Assembly (NCBI GenBank): GCA_964569425.1
Contig: CAZMVD010000037.1
Coordinates: forward strand, 1 to 33,111
Direction of reading: 5' to 3'
DNA: 33,111 nucleotides
Source of the DNA: JACQXM01 sp964569425
Lineage (GTDB): Bacteria; Planctomycetota; Phycisphaerae; UBA1845
This document shows positions 23,995 through 32,627 of this stretch, one piece after another. A program made the translations under genes and the position numbers. The notes beneath the pieces are model-generated. The model saw nothing but the letters and a program-made list of their open reading frames with translations. It was not told the DNA's origin and searched no databases. Position 1 is the stretch's first letter, and each line of letters starts with the position of its first letter.

Positions 23995-25401
23995 ATGAGC
24001 AACCCCAAACCAACCATGACTGCCCCGCCGGAAGTGTACCGCGCGCGGCGCTGCCGCCTGGCTGCCGTCCTGGAGCGCCCGCTGCTCCTGCTCGCCGGTC
24101 GCGCCCGCGGCCGGCAGTACGCCACCAACCTCTACCCGTTCCGCGCCGGCAGCCATTACCTTTACTTCGGCGGCCCGCCCCTGGAAGGGGCCGCCTGGCT
24201 GATTGAGCCCGGCAGCGACGGAGAAACCGGATGCACGTTGCTCCGCGCGGAAATGACCGTCGACGACCGCGTGTGGTTTGGCGAAGTCGCTTCCGACGCC
24301 GACATAGCCCACGCCGCCGGGCTCTCCACGACCGCCCTGCAATCGCCCGATCGGCTGCACGATCTGCTGTTCGACCGCCTCGCCGGGTTTCTCGCGCCGC
24401 CGTGCATTCCGTCTTTGGAGTGGATGAAGACCGAGAAGATGCCCCCCGCCAACGAGGATGAAATGCGGGCCATCGTCGATCTTCGTCTCATCAAGGACGA
24501 TCACGAGCGAACGGCCATGCGCCGCGCCGCGAAGATAAGCGTGGAGGGCCAGCGCGCCGCGGTCCGTGCCGCCCGCCCGGGTGCCACGGAAGCCGACGTG
24601 CACGCCGCGCTCATGGCCGTCTATCTCGCCGCCCAGAGCGCTCCCTCGTTTACCCCGATCATCACGGTCCGCGGCGAGGCACTGCACTGCGAGGTGTATC
24701 CCAACCGGCTGGAACCCGGGGCGCTGCTGCTGATCGACGCCGGCGCGGAAGAACCGGGCGGCTATGCGTCCGACATGACCCGCACCGTCCCCGTCGGCGG
24801 CGCCTTCTCCTCCATTCAGCGACAACTGTATGACACCGTGCTCCGCGCCCAGCGCGCTGCCATCGCCGCCTGCGTGCCCGGAGCGCGCTATCGCGACGTG
24901 CACGACCTCGCCGCGCGGGTCATCTGCGAGGGGCTGGTCACCGCCGGCCTGCTCCGCGGCGATCCCGCCCAGCTTGCGGAACGTCGGGCGCACACCCTGT
25001 TCTTCGTGCACGGCATCGGCCACCTCATCGGGCTCGACGTGCACGACATGGAAGACTTCGGCGACGTCGCCGGATACGCGCCGGGCCGCCAGCGCCGCGC
25101 CCCCTTCGGAGACAAGTTCCTGCGGCTCGACCGCGACCTCGCCCCCGGCATGGCCCTGACCATCGAGCCGGGCATCTACATCGTTCCGGCGATCTGGGAA
25201 CACCCCGAGCTGCCCGTGCCTTTCGCCGATGTGGTCAACCGCGGGGCGGTCGAACAACTGCTGGCCGGCGGGTTCGGCGGCATCCGCATCGAAGAGTCGA
25301 TCATCATCGGGGAGCCGGGCGCCGGCCCCGAAGTGTTGACCGGCGCCATGCCCGCCGATGCCGAGGCGATCACGGCGCTCGTCGGCAGCGCGGCAACCTG
25401 A
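23995..25401 (+). CDS. M24-family metallopeptidase (aminopeptidase P-like)
   Basis: 468 residues. An N-terminal creatinase/prolidase domain (about 10-165; RQYATNLYPFRAGSHYLYFGG) precedes a pita-bread catalytic domain. Metal ligands are visible: two Asp in LLIDAGAEEPGGYASDMTR, His in HGIGHLIGLDVHD, Glu in LTIEPGIYIVP and Glu in IRIEES. These enzymes use two Mn2+ to cleave Xaa-Pro bonds at peptide N-termini. No signal peptide, so cytoplasmic. ATG 23995 was chosen for the GGTGGA site seven bases upstream; GTG 23983 and ATG 24016 are alternatives. The PQQ-propeller gene follows 25 bp later. Confidence 0.93.
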   Translation: MSNPKPTMTAPPEVYRARRCRLAAVLERPLLLLAGRARGRQYATNLYPFRAGSHYLYFGGPPLEGAAWLIEPGSDGETGCTLLRAEMTVDDRVWFGEVASDADIAHAAGLSTTALQSPDRLHDLLFDRLAGFLAPPCIPSLEWMKTEKMPPANEDEMRAIVDLRLIKDDHERTAMRRAAKISVEGQRAAVRAARPGATEADVHAALMAVYLAAQSAPSFTPIITVRGEALHCEVYPNRLEPGALLLIDAGAEEPGGYASDMTRTVPVGGAFSSIQRQLYDTVLRAQRAAIAACVPGARYRDVHDLAARVICEGLVTAGLLRGDPAQLAERRAHTLFFVHGIGHLIGLDVHDMEDFGDVAGYAPGRQRRAPFGDKFLRLDRDLAPGMALTIEPGIYIVPAIWEHPELPVPFADVVNRGAVEQLLAGGFGGIRIEESIIIGEPGAGPEVLTGAMPADAEAITALVGSAAT

Positions 25402-25426
25402 CGATTCACCGACGGAGGAGAAACCA

Positions 25427-26722
25427 ATGGCTTACCAGCGGGGCACCACCTGGATCGCAACACCCAAGCGAACCATGCCTTCCGATACCTCTGTTCGCGT
25501 CTTTTTTTTCGGCCTACTCGCGGCCGCGCTTTCCGCTGCGCCTGCCGCCGCCCAGTGGCGGCAGTTCGGCGGCCCGGAACGCAACTTCACCGTCAAGGCC
25601 GCCGGCCTCGCCGACAAATGGCCCGACGCCGGCCCGCGCAAACAGTGGGAGCGCCCTCTCGGCCCCGGTTATGCCGGCATCGTCGTCGGTAAGGGCCAGG
25701 TCTACACCATGTTTCGATACGGCGATGACGAAGCCATCCGCGCCATGTACGCCGACGACGGGCGCACCAACTTCGAGTTTCAATACCCCGCGCCCCTCCA
25801 CCCGCAGACCGTGCTCGATTTCGGCAAAGGGCCCAACAGCACCCCGTTGCTGCTGGACGACCGCATCATCACCGCCGGCTTCACCGGCATCGTCTACTGC
25901 CTTTCGCTGAAAGACGGCAAGCCCTTCTGGAACCATGATCTGGTCAAGGCGTTCAAAGGCAAGATCCAGGAATTCGGCTACTCTTCCAGCCCGCTGCTCT
26001 ATCGCGACAAGGTCATCGTGCTCGTCGGCGGCGAAGAGACCGGCGCCGTGGCCCTCGACACCGCCGACGGCGCCGTGAAGTGGAAGAGCCCACCTTTGGA
26101 TATCAGCTATGCCTCGCCAATCCTGATTGACGTCGACGGCCAGAACCAGATCGTCTTCATGTCCTCCACCGAAGTGATCGGCCTGAATGCCGACACCGGT
26201 GCCTTGTTGTGGCGCCATCCTCACGCCAACGAGTTCAAGAACAACTGCACCACGCCCGTCTGGGGTTCGGGCAACCGCTTGTGGGTTTCCAGCCATCAGG
26301 ACGGCGGCGGGCGCATGCTCCAGCTTGCCCACCGCGACGGAACCACCGAAGTCAAGGAACTCTGGTACAGTCGCAGAGCCCGCGTTTTCCATTGGAACAC
26401 CTTGTGGCTGGGCGACTACCTGTACGCCTGCATCGGTGACGAAATCACCTTCCTCGCGGCGATCGAGGCCGCGACCGGCGAGATCGCGTGGCGCGAGCGC
26501 GGCTTCAACAAGGCTAACCTCCTGCACGCCGACGGCAAGGTGATTGCGCTGGATGAGGACGGCAAACTCTCGCTGTTGAAGCTGTCGCCCCAGCAGTTGT
26601 CGCTGCTGTCGCGCGTCGACCTGCTCGAAAAAACCGCCTGGACCGCTCCCACGCTCGCCGGACGCACCCTGTACGTGCGCGACCAGAAGCGCATCCTGGC
26701 CCTGGACCTCGGGTCGCCGTAA
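25427..26722 (+). CDS. Exported PQQ-like beta-propeller protein
   Basis: 431 residues. A signal peptide (VFFFGLLAAALSAAPAAAQ) follows an N-terminal run; a second Met at 17 could also start it. The body has PQQ/quinoprotein-type blades: VYCLSLKDGKPFWNHD, VALDTADGAVKWK, VIGLNADTGALLWRH, LAAIEAATGEIAWRERG, VIALDEDGKLSLLKL. The fold is that of BamB and PQQ dehydrogenases, but there are no enzyme residues I can assign, so it is more likely a periplasmic binding or scaffold propeller. GGAGGAG lies before ATG 25427. Confidence 0.88.
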   Translation: MAYQRGTTWIATPKRTMPSDTSVRVFFFGLLAAALSAAPAAAQWRQFGGPERNFTVKAAGLADKWPDAGPRKQWERPLGPGYAGIVVGKGQVYTMFRYGDDEAIRAMYADDGRTNFEFQYPAPLHPQTVLDFGKGPNSTPLLLDDRIITAGFTGIVYCLSLKDGKPFWNHDLVKAFKGKIQEFGYSSSPLLYRDKVIVLVGGEETGAVALDTADGAVKWKSPPLDISYASPILIDVDGQNQIVFMSSTEVIGLNADTGALLWRHPHANEFKNNCTTPVWGSGNRLWVSSHQDGGGRMLQLAHRDGTTEVKELWYSRRARVFHWNTLWLGDYLYACIGDEITFLAAIEAATGEIAWRERGFNKANLLHADGKVIALDEDGKLSLLKLSPQQLSLLSRVDLLEKTAWTAPTLAGRTLYVRDQKRILALDLGSP

Positions 26723-26770
26723 GAAGTCGTTCTCGTCCTGTCGGCGGCGCCGGCGCCGCGGAGTCTCAAG

Positions 26771-27520
26771 ATGCCCATCGCCCGCGAAGGTCTGCGTGAA
26801 ATGCTCCTCGGCACGCTGCTGCTCGCCGCGCTCGCCTGGGGTGCCGCGTGGTGGCACTGGGCCGCGGCCCTACCGTTCGTCGTCCTGTGGCTCTGGCTCA
26901 TCGCCTTCTTTCGCGATCCGCCCCGCCGCCGCACCTTCGCCCCCGGCGAATTCTGCGCCCCCGCCGACGGCACCGTTACCGAGATCACCACCCTCGACCG
27001 CTACCCCCCGCTGGATGGGCCCGCCCTGCGCATCGGCATCTTCCTCAGCTTGTTCAACGTCCACGTCAACCGCATGCCCTGCGCCGGAACCATCCGCTCC
27101 GTCACCCACAAACCCGGCGAGTTTCTCGACGCCCGCCACCCCGACTCCGGCGCCCGCAACGAATCCAACACCCTGGTCATCGAGCCCCACGCCCCCCTCC
27201 GCGGACCCGTCATCCTCCGCCAGGTCGCCGGGCTGGTCGCCCGCCGCATCATCTGCCACGCCCGCGCGGGCGACCGCCTGCCCATCGCCCACCGCTTCGG
27301 CCTCATCAAATTCGGCTCCCGCACCGAGTTGATTATTCCCCACCACGCGAATGTCGAAATAATGGTAAGCCTCGGCGACAAGGTCCGCGGCGGGCTGACC
27401 CTGCTGGCCCGGCAGTCCCTGGCTGCCGGCCCCGAAGGGCCGCCGCCCCCGTCGCGCCGTGCCGATCGTTCCGATGCGGACGCGGCCGCGGCCGCGGCAG
27501 CCGCCGCCCGCTCCGCCTGA
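26771..27520 (+). CDS. psd: Phosphatidylserine decarboxylase (proenzyme)
   Basis: 249 residues, the short form of the family. Two N-terminal membrane segments (about 10-47) anchor it. Conserved are APADG (Asp66), NVHVNR (His98) and the self-cleavage site KFGSRT, where Gly182-Ser183 splits to leave a pyruvoyl group on the new alpha chain. It converts phosphatidylserine to phosphatidylethanolamine. The C-terminus has an extra Ala-rich tail of about 30 residues after LARQSL, not needed by the family. pssA, which makes its substrate, follows 20 bp later, so this is a two-gene phospholipid operon. Confidence 0.94.
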   Translation: MPIAREGLREMLLGTLLLAALAWGAAWWHWAAALPFVVLWLWLIAFFRDPPRRRTFAPGEFCAPADGTVTEITTLDRYPPLDGPALRIGIFLSLFNVHVNRMPCAGTIRSVTHKPGEFLDARHPDSGARNESNTLVIEPHAPLRGPVILRQVAGLVARRIICHARAGDRLPIAHRFGLIKFGSRTELIIPHHANVEIMVSLGDKVRGGLTLLARQSLAAGPEGPPPPSRRADRSDADAAAAAAAAARSA

Positions 27521-27540
27521 TCGAAAGGACGCCGCGCACC

Positions 27541-28491
27541 ATGGCACTCGAACACATGCCCCCGCCCGATCAGCCCCACCGCCGCAAGCGCCGCCGGCTC
27601 AAGAGCCTGGCCTTCCTGCCCACCCTCATCACGCTCGGCAACTTAATCTGCGGCTTCGCCGCCATCCACTTCGCGCTCCGCGCCATGTACGAATTCGGCG
27701 CCGGCATCTCCGGAGACGCCGTGCTTCCCCTGCGCCACTCGGTCATCGAACGCATGTTGCCTTCGTTCCTCTCCGTCGGCGCCGGGCTCGTCATCCTCGG
27801 CATGATCTTCGACTGCTTCGACGGGCTCATCGCCCGCGCCACCCGCAGCACCACCAACTTCGGCGGCCAGCTCGATTCTCTCGCCGACGTCGTCACCTGC
27901 GGCGTCGCCCCCGCCACCCTCATGGTCGCCTTCATGACCGCCCAGCTCGCCCGCGAGTCCATCTACCCCTCCCCCATCAGCGAGCACTTCCTCGGCCGCG
28001 CCACCTGGGTCGCCGCCGCCATCTACGTCGCCTTCGCCGCCATCCGCCTCGCCCGCTTCAACGTCGAGCACGACCGCGCCGAGTTCGATCACCGCCTGTT
28101 CAGCGGCCTGCCCAGCCCCGGTGCGGCGATCATTATGGTGACGTTTATCCTGTTGCAGGACCAGGTGGATGTCGGCGGCCAGCGCATGATCGCCTACGCC
28201 CTCCCCGTCGTCGCCGTGCTCACCGCCCTGCTCATGGTCAGCCGCATTCCCTACCGCCGCTTCTACCGCGCCTACCTGCTCGGGCGCCAGCCCTTCAGTC
28301 AGATGCTCATCGTCCTGCTCATCATCGCCGTGTTCCTGGTCTACAAAGTGCCCACGCTGCTGGTCGTCGTTCTGTGGTACGGACTCAGCGGCCCCATCTT
28401 CTTGCTCGCCCGCAAGCTTCGCGACCGCCACGCCCGCCCCGCGCTCCGCCCCGCAGCCCCCGCCCCGCGCGAACAACGCCGGTCCGGGTAA
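27541..28491 (+). CDS. pssA: CDP-diacylglycerol-serine O-phosphatidyltransferase
   Basis: 316 residues with about eight membrane segments. The CDP-alcohol phosphotransferase signature DG-x2-AR-x8-G-x3-D-x3-D is complete (DGLIAR, then FGGQLDSLAD). The LPTLITLGNLICGF start and FSGLPSPGAA segment point to the serine-using PssA branch. It makes phosphatidylserine, which the upstream decarboxylase turns into phosphatidylethanolamine. The ends are basic and probably cytoplasmic. Starts at ATG 27541 with GAAAGGA upstream. Confidence 0.92.
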   Translation: MALEHMPPPDQPHRRKRRRLKSLAFLPTLITLGNLICGFAAIHFALRAMYEFGAGISGDAVLPLRHSVIERMLPSFLSVGAGLVILGMIFDCFDGLIARATRSTTNFGGQLDSLADVVTCGVAPATLMVAFMTAQLARESIYPSPISEHFLGRATWVAAAIYVAFAAIRLARFNVEHDRAEFDHRLFSGLPSPGAAIIMVTFILLQDQVDVGGQRMIAYALPVVAVLTALLMVSRIPYRRFYRAYLLGRQPFSQMLIVLLIIAVFLVYKVPTLLVVVLWYGLSGPIFLLARKLRDRHARPALRPAAPAPREQRRSG

Positions 28492-28703
28492 GCGTGTCTC
28501 TCGGCCGCGCCGCGGGCGCCCTCCGGCGCTCTGCCACCACTCGCTACCCGCGGCTGGTCACGTCCGACCGCCGATCCCTTCGCCCCGCGCCGACCGCCCG
28601 CCCGGCCGACTTGCACACCCGGCAAACGAAGGGTAAACCACCACCGGGCAACCGCGCAGGTGCCGGTTTCGCCCTGCTTCACACGCCTCGGGACGACTGC
28701 CCC

Positions 28704-29639
28704 ATGACCGCCGACCTCCACATCCTCAACGCCATCGGCAACACCTCCATGGTGCAACTGCGCCGCGTCGTGCCACCCGGCTGCGCGAAAATCCTCGTCA
28801 AACTCGAATGGGAAAACCCCACCGGCAGCATGAAAGACCGCGCCGCACAGGCCATAATCTCCCGCGCCGAGCAGGCCGGCCGCCTGCACCCCGGCGACAC
28901 CGTCATCGAATACACCGGCGGCAGCACCGGCACCTCCCTGGCCCTCATCTGCGCCGCCAGGGGCTACCGCCTCCACATCGTGAGTTCCCGCGCGTTCAGT
29001 CAGGAAAAGCTCGACCACATGGCCGCGCTCGGGGCGGAACTCACCCTCGTGCCCAGCGAGGGCGGCCTCACCACCAAAAAGCTCATCCTCGACATGATCG
29101 ACGCCGCCCGAACGCTCAGCCTCGCGCCCCGCACCTGCTGGACCGACCAGCTCAACAACCACGACACCATCGCCGGTTACCACCCGCTGGGCGAGGAAAT
29201 CTGGAGCCAGACCGGCGGAAAAGTGGATGCCTTCGTGCACAGCGTGGGAACGGCCGCCTCCATCCGCGGCGTGGCAACCGTGCTCAAATCCCACAGGGCG
29301 GATGTCCGCATCGTCGCCGTCGAGCCCGCCGAGTCCCCCGTGTTGCAGGGCGGCGCGCCCGGCCCCCACAAGATCGAAGGGGTCGGCATCGGCTACACCC
29401 CGCCCCTGTGGGATCCGGCCCTGGTCGACGAAGTGCGCTCCGTCTCCACCCCCGACGCCAAGGACATGGCCCGGCGACTGGCACGCGAAGAGGGCCTGTT
29501 CGCCGGCACGTCGTCCGGCGCCAATGTCCTGGCCGCCATCCAAGTCGCCCGGCGCCTGGGGCCCGAAGCCCGCGTCGTCACCCTGATGGTCGATTCCGGC
29601 CTCAAGTACATCAGCACCGACGTCTACCGCAAGACCTGA
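28704..29639 (+). CDS. PLP-dependent cysteine synthase-like enzyme
   Basis: 311 residues, fold-type II PLP enzyme. Lys44 in NPTGSMKDR is the Schiff-base residue. GGSTGTS (72-78) binds the substrate or phosphate, where CysK usually has SGNTG. GTSSGAN near 275 completes the cofactor site. The family covers cysteine synthase, cystathionine beta-synthase and relatives; the loop change leaves the exact substrate open. Start set at ATG 28704: the frame is open far upstream, but that part is an antiphase reading of pssA. The 212-bp gap after pssA shows no clear element. Confidence 0.9.
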   Translation: MTADLHILNAIGNTSMVQLRRVVPPGCAKILVKLEWENPTGSMKDRAAQAIISRAEQAGRLHPGDTVIEYTGGSTGTSLALICAARGYRLHIVSSRAFSQEKLDHMAALGAELTLVPSEGGLTTKKLILDMIDAARTLSLAPRTCWTDQLNNHDTIAGYHPLGEEIWSQTGGKVDAFVHSVGTAASIRGVATVLKSHRADVRIVAVEPAESPVLQGGAPGPHKIEGVGIGYTPPLWDPALVDEVRSVSTPDAKDMARRLAREEGLFAGTSSGANVLAAIQVARRLGPEARVVTLMVDSGLKYISTDVYRKT

Positions 29640-29646
29640 CCGACCA

Positions 29647-29742
29647 CCGTTCGCCCGTTCTTCGCGTACTCCATCCGCGTGGCCGTGTACACGTTTGACC
29701 CCGCCTCGTTCCGCACCACCCGCGTCACGTTGCCCCCGCAGT
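29647..29742 (-). pseudogene. 96-bp RHS gene fragment
   Basis: Matches 31247-31342 inside the orphan RHS gene at 90 of 96 bases. On minus it encodes CGGNVTRVVRNEAGSNVYTA plus about 12 more residues, with no RHS sequence on either side. It is a scrap of a former RHS cassette left beyond the current one. Confidence 0.85.
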
Positions 29743-29799
29743 GGAGCAATTTTACCTCCTCTACCACCCTTTTGAAAAAGCCATCGCTGGCACTGTGGT

Positions 29800-29817
29800 A
29801 CCGGCTTTCCAGCCGGT
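29800..29817. repeat. Short perfect hairpin
   Basis: ACCGGCT, loop TTCC, AGCCGGT: a 7-bp perfect stem between the RHS scrap and the candidate immunity gene. It resembles dispersed small palindromes of planctomycete intergenic DNA and could also end transcription of either side weakly; no T-run follows. Confidence 0.4.
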
Positions 29818-29895
29818 CTGACGGGCAGGATTGGCTGTGCCACGAGTTCCTCAACGGGCTGATAGGCACCATTCGCCAACTCTTCTCATAGGAAG

Positions 29896-30255
29896 TCAGC
29901 TGACTCCAATAACCGTCTCCTCGACACGCCCCTGCAAATCAATCCAAACATAGAACACCATATCTGCTCCCATGTAAATCAATACGCGATTGGAGATCGG
30001 TCGTACTTTTCTTCCATAGCCTTTAACATAGTAGTCTGATGGCGCACTCAAGACATCATGCAAATAGCGAGGTTCGCCGAGACAGGCATAGACTTCTTCT
30101 TCCAGCAGGCCTACTTCAACGCAACTCCATGCCGCGCGAACCGGGGCTCGCCAGCGCTCCAGGTTTAGCCACACCGCAAACACCCCAACGGCTACGAAGG
30201 CAATCAAGGTAAGCGCCCAACCCACAATTACTTTCTTTGATGGCACGCTATTCAC
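29896..30255 (-). CDS. Candidate immunity protein of the orphan RHS cassette
   Basis: 119 residues from GTG 30255. One N-terminal membrane segment (about 9-30: VGWALTLIAFVAVGVFAVWL), then a soluble domain with VEVGLLEEEVYACLGEP, reminiscent of the SmpA/BamE-like pattern, and strands VLIYMGADMVFYVWIDLQG. The start overlaps the stop of the RHS gene by four bases (GTGA), the standard arrangement for an RHS toxin and its cognate immunity gene. The region appears AT-richer than the RHS core. Immunity function is inferred from position; no known immunity family is recognised. Confidence 0.7.
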   Translation of the reverse strand: MNSVPSKKVIVGWALTLIAFVAVGVFAVWLNLERWRAPVRAAWSCVEVGLLEEEVYACLGEPRYLHDVLSAPSDYYVKGYGRKVRPISNRVLIYMGADMVFYVWIDLQGRVEETVIGVS

Positions 30256-32162
30256 CGTATTCCGATGTCGTCCGCCACGTCATAACAACTACTTCCGAAA
30301 ACAGCGGCCCCCGGCCCCGAGGCCCACCCTGCCATATTATTTAACATGTCCTCGACTGAATCGAGGAATCCACCCGGATTGGGGCCAACATTGTCAATAA
30401 TCTCCTTGAAGAGACTTAGGGGAAGTAGAAGAAGAAAACCTCCGGGCACTTCCGACGTTATGCGGCAAGAAACAACGAAGTGCATCCATGAATCAGACTT
30501 TCCCTGCGAATCTCCCTCATCGTAGACTTGATCTCGGATATCGTCGGCGTGTTCAATGGGAGAATACCCGGGATTGGCGCCTTTATAGAACGCTGCTGGG
30601 GGAACTGAACCGGGTGGCCAATGTCCGCTCGGGTCAATATTATCCGTCGGTTGATTCCGAGCATAGGCATAGGCGTTCCTTCCCCCAATGATCCCAATCG
30701 GATCCCGCTGCAAAAACCTCCCGCTGGCGGGGTCGTAATACCGCGCCCCAACGTGCAGGAACGGGAACTCCCCGTGCGCCTGATACCCGTGCGCCCCGAC
30801 GTACCCGTACCGATCCGCCTCCGCGGGCCCGCCCAGCCGCTCTCCGAACGCGCTGAACACCCGCGTCGCGTCGGCCACCCCGTTCGGAAACGTCCGCAGC
30901 CGCAGCGTGCCCAGGTGGTCCGCATGATGGTACTGCGTGTTCGCATCGCCGCTGCCCGACCACGGACCCACCTCGCCGATGCCCGGCTCGTACGACCGCC
31001 AATCCACCGCGCTATTGAGCCCGCTGACCACGTAATCCCCGTACGGCGCATCGCCGTCGTAATCCGTCCACACCGCCGCCCCGAAATCCGTAATCGGCGC
31101 CAGCGTCGCCGGATCGAGCGGCCGGTTCAAGTACCGCTGCCGCGCTCCGTCATATCTGAATTCCCGCGCATAACTCACCGCATATTCAATCGGACACCCC
31201 GAGGGATTCCCGCTCCACTCCCACGACTCGCCCAGCACGTACGTCACCGTCCGCCCGTTCTTCGCGTATTCCATCCGCGTCGCGGTGTACACGTTTGACC
31301 CTGCCTCGTTCCGTACCACCCGCGTCACGTTGCCCCCGCAGTTGTAATAATACCACACCTGCGACAACAGCGGCTCCGGCTCGCTCGGCGGACCTGAAGC
31401 GTCATACTCCCGCGCCTCCATCAGCCGGTTGTTGAACGTGCCGTAATCCACCCCCGCCGACACGTCGTAGGTATACTCCACCCAGCGATCGTTCAGCGCA
31501 TCCACCTTCCGCAGCCGGTTGCCCCCCTGGTCGTAGGCGTACAGATAATCATACGCCCCGTCGCCCGTGCGAATCTCCCGATACAACCGCCCGCGATGGT
31601 CATACGCATACAGAAACGCCGACTGCCCGCCCGGCGCAAACTCATCCACCCGCACCGGCAGCCCGCGCACGTCATACTCGTACACCAGCTTGAATTCACC
31701 CAGCGACGCACCCACGTGCCGAATCTCCGTCACCCGACCGGCCGCGTCGTACTGATAGTGTACCGCCGTCCCGTTGCCGTGCGTCACGCTCGCCGCCAGC
31801 CCGTTGGCATGATACGTGTAAGACGCCGTCATCACCGGCGACGCCTCCGGCCCCCGCCGCACCAGCGAAACCCGCCCGGCCGCGTCCAGCTCCGTCACCG
31901 TCTCCACCCCGTCCGGCCCCACCCGCGTCGAACGCCCCTGCGCATACTGGTGGTTGAACGTAAACGGCCGGGGCACGCTGCCCCCCGACTCGTCCTTCGC
32001 CACGCTCTGCGTCACCACGGAACCCAACGAATCATAGTCCGTCTGATGCGTCCGAAGACGGCTACGTATAAGCCTCCTTCGGGTTATGACGGGCGAGAGC
32101 GCCGGAACGTTCAACCGCGCTTCCAATGGTGCCTCTTCAGCAGGTCTCGTAGACTTCGCCAT
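30252..32162 (-). CDS. Orphan RHS-repeat protein with variable C-terminal domain
   Basis: 636 residues. The first 37 are unrelated to RHS; homology begins abruptly near THQTDYDSLG, so it is a 5'-truncated RHS gene. YD-type repeats fill about 40-400 (YQYDAAGRV, YAYDHRGRLYREI). The core-closing part has HHADHLGTLRL and FLHVGARYYDPASGRFLQRD (469-488) and ends in DPSG at 510-513. After that comes a distinct tip of 123 residues (GHWPPGSV to the end) containing WMHFVVSCRITSE and DSVEDMLNNM, not a toxin family I know. RHS proteins form a shell around the tip and deliver it to neighbours. There is no signal peptide or good ribosome site, typical of silent orphan cassettes. Coding DNA of the tip is AT-richer. 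Confidence 0.85.
   Translation of the reverse strand: MAKSTRPAEEAPLEARLNVPALSPVITRRRLIRSRLRTHQTDYDSLGSVVTQSVAKDESGGSVPRPFTFNHQYAQGRSTRVGPDGVETVTELDAAGRVSLVRRGPEASPVMTASYTYHANGLAASVTHGNGTAVHYQYDAAGRVTEIRHVGASLGEFKLVYEYDVRGLPVRVDEFAPGGQSAFLYAYDHRGRLYREIRTGDGAYDYLYAYDQGGNRLRKVDALNDRWVEYTYDVSAGVDYGTFNNRLMEAREYDASGPPSEPEPLLSQVWYYYNCGGNVTRVVRNEAGSNVYTATRMEYAKNGRTVTYVLGESWEWSGNPSGCPIEYAVSYAREFRYDGARQRYLNRPLDPATLAPITDFGAAVWTDYDGDAPYGDYVVSGLNSAVDWRSYEPGIGEVGPWSGSGDANTQYHHADHLGTLRLRTFPNGVADATRVFSAFGERLGGPAEADRYGYVGAHGYQAHGEFPFLHVGARYYDPASGRFLQRDPIGIIGGRNAYAYARNQPTDNIDPSGHWPPGSVPPAAFYKGANPGYSPIEHADDIRDQVYDEGDSQGKSDSWMHFVVSCRITSEVPGGFLLLLPLSLFKEIIDNVGPNPGGFLDSVEDMLNNMAGWASGPGAAVFGSSCYDVADDIGIR
30691..30769. 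repeat. Direct repeat of the RHS core end, copy 1
   Basis: 79 bp matching 33033-33111 at 71 of 79 bases. It encodes the conserved segment just before the variable tip. Such shared arms let tips be exchanged by homologous recombination. Confidence 0.85.
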
Positions 32163-32216
32163 CGCTACTGAAAGGAAGCATTCGTCTCGAAACGTGTGGC
32201 GACCTACGCAAATTTC

Positions 32217-32627
32217 TCACGCTCCGTTCTTCCTAACACTCAAGTAAATATATTGAACATCTATCAGAAGAAATAGTGTAAACAGCACCTCATATATTCC
32301 TCGCAATGTCATGATCGCGACTACCGTAGTCGCGATCCACGCTCCCCATGCCGCAACCAGGAAAGGAATCACCAGGCGAAATACACCCCGCCGTGCATGG
32401 AAGCCGGTTGTAATTGCCGTGCCGGAGAAAAACGTACCCACTACAATTAAAATGGCGGTTGGCGTGTTTGCCAGTTCATGACCCATGATAGGTGGAGGAT
32501 AACCCATCGTTAGGATCCCGACAATGGCGCCTGTGCACCCAATGAGAATAAGCCCACCACCCACTATCAGCCCATTTGCACACGACATCACCATCTTATC
32601 GGAAAAAACGCTAGTCATACGATTCAT
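32217..32627 (-). CDS. Four-TM candidate immunity protein
   Basis: 136 residues with four hydrophobic segments (about 17-44, 55-75, 83-108, 112-130), so an inner-membrane protein. Starts at ATG 32627, sharing one base with the stop of the RHS gene before it (TAATG), which indicates coupled translation and the toxin-immunity arrangement. No family recognised. A membrane immunity protein would suit a toxin acting on or from the membrane, but this is inference from position. Confidence 0.65.
   Translation of the reverse strand: MNRMTSVFSDKMVMSCANGLIVGGGLILIGCTGAIVGILTMGYPPPIMGHELANTPTAILIVVGTFFSGTAITTGFHARRGVFRLVIPFLVAAWGAWIATTVVAIMTLRGIYEVLFTLFLLIDVQYIYLSVRKNGA

Noticed and set aside
27459..28703. 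Upstream extension of the cysteine synthase-like frame
   Set aside because: It is an Arg/Pro/His-rich out-of-frame reading of psd and pssA; homology starts at ATG 28704.
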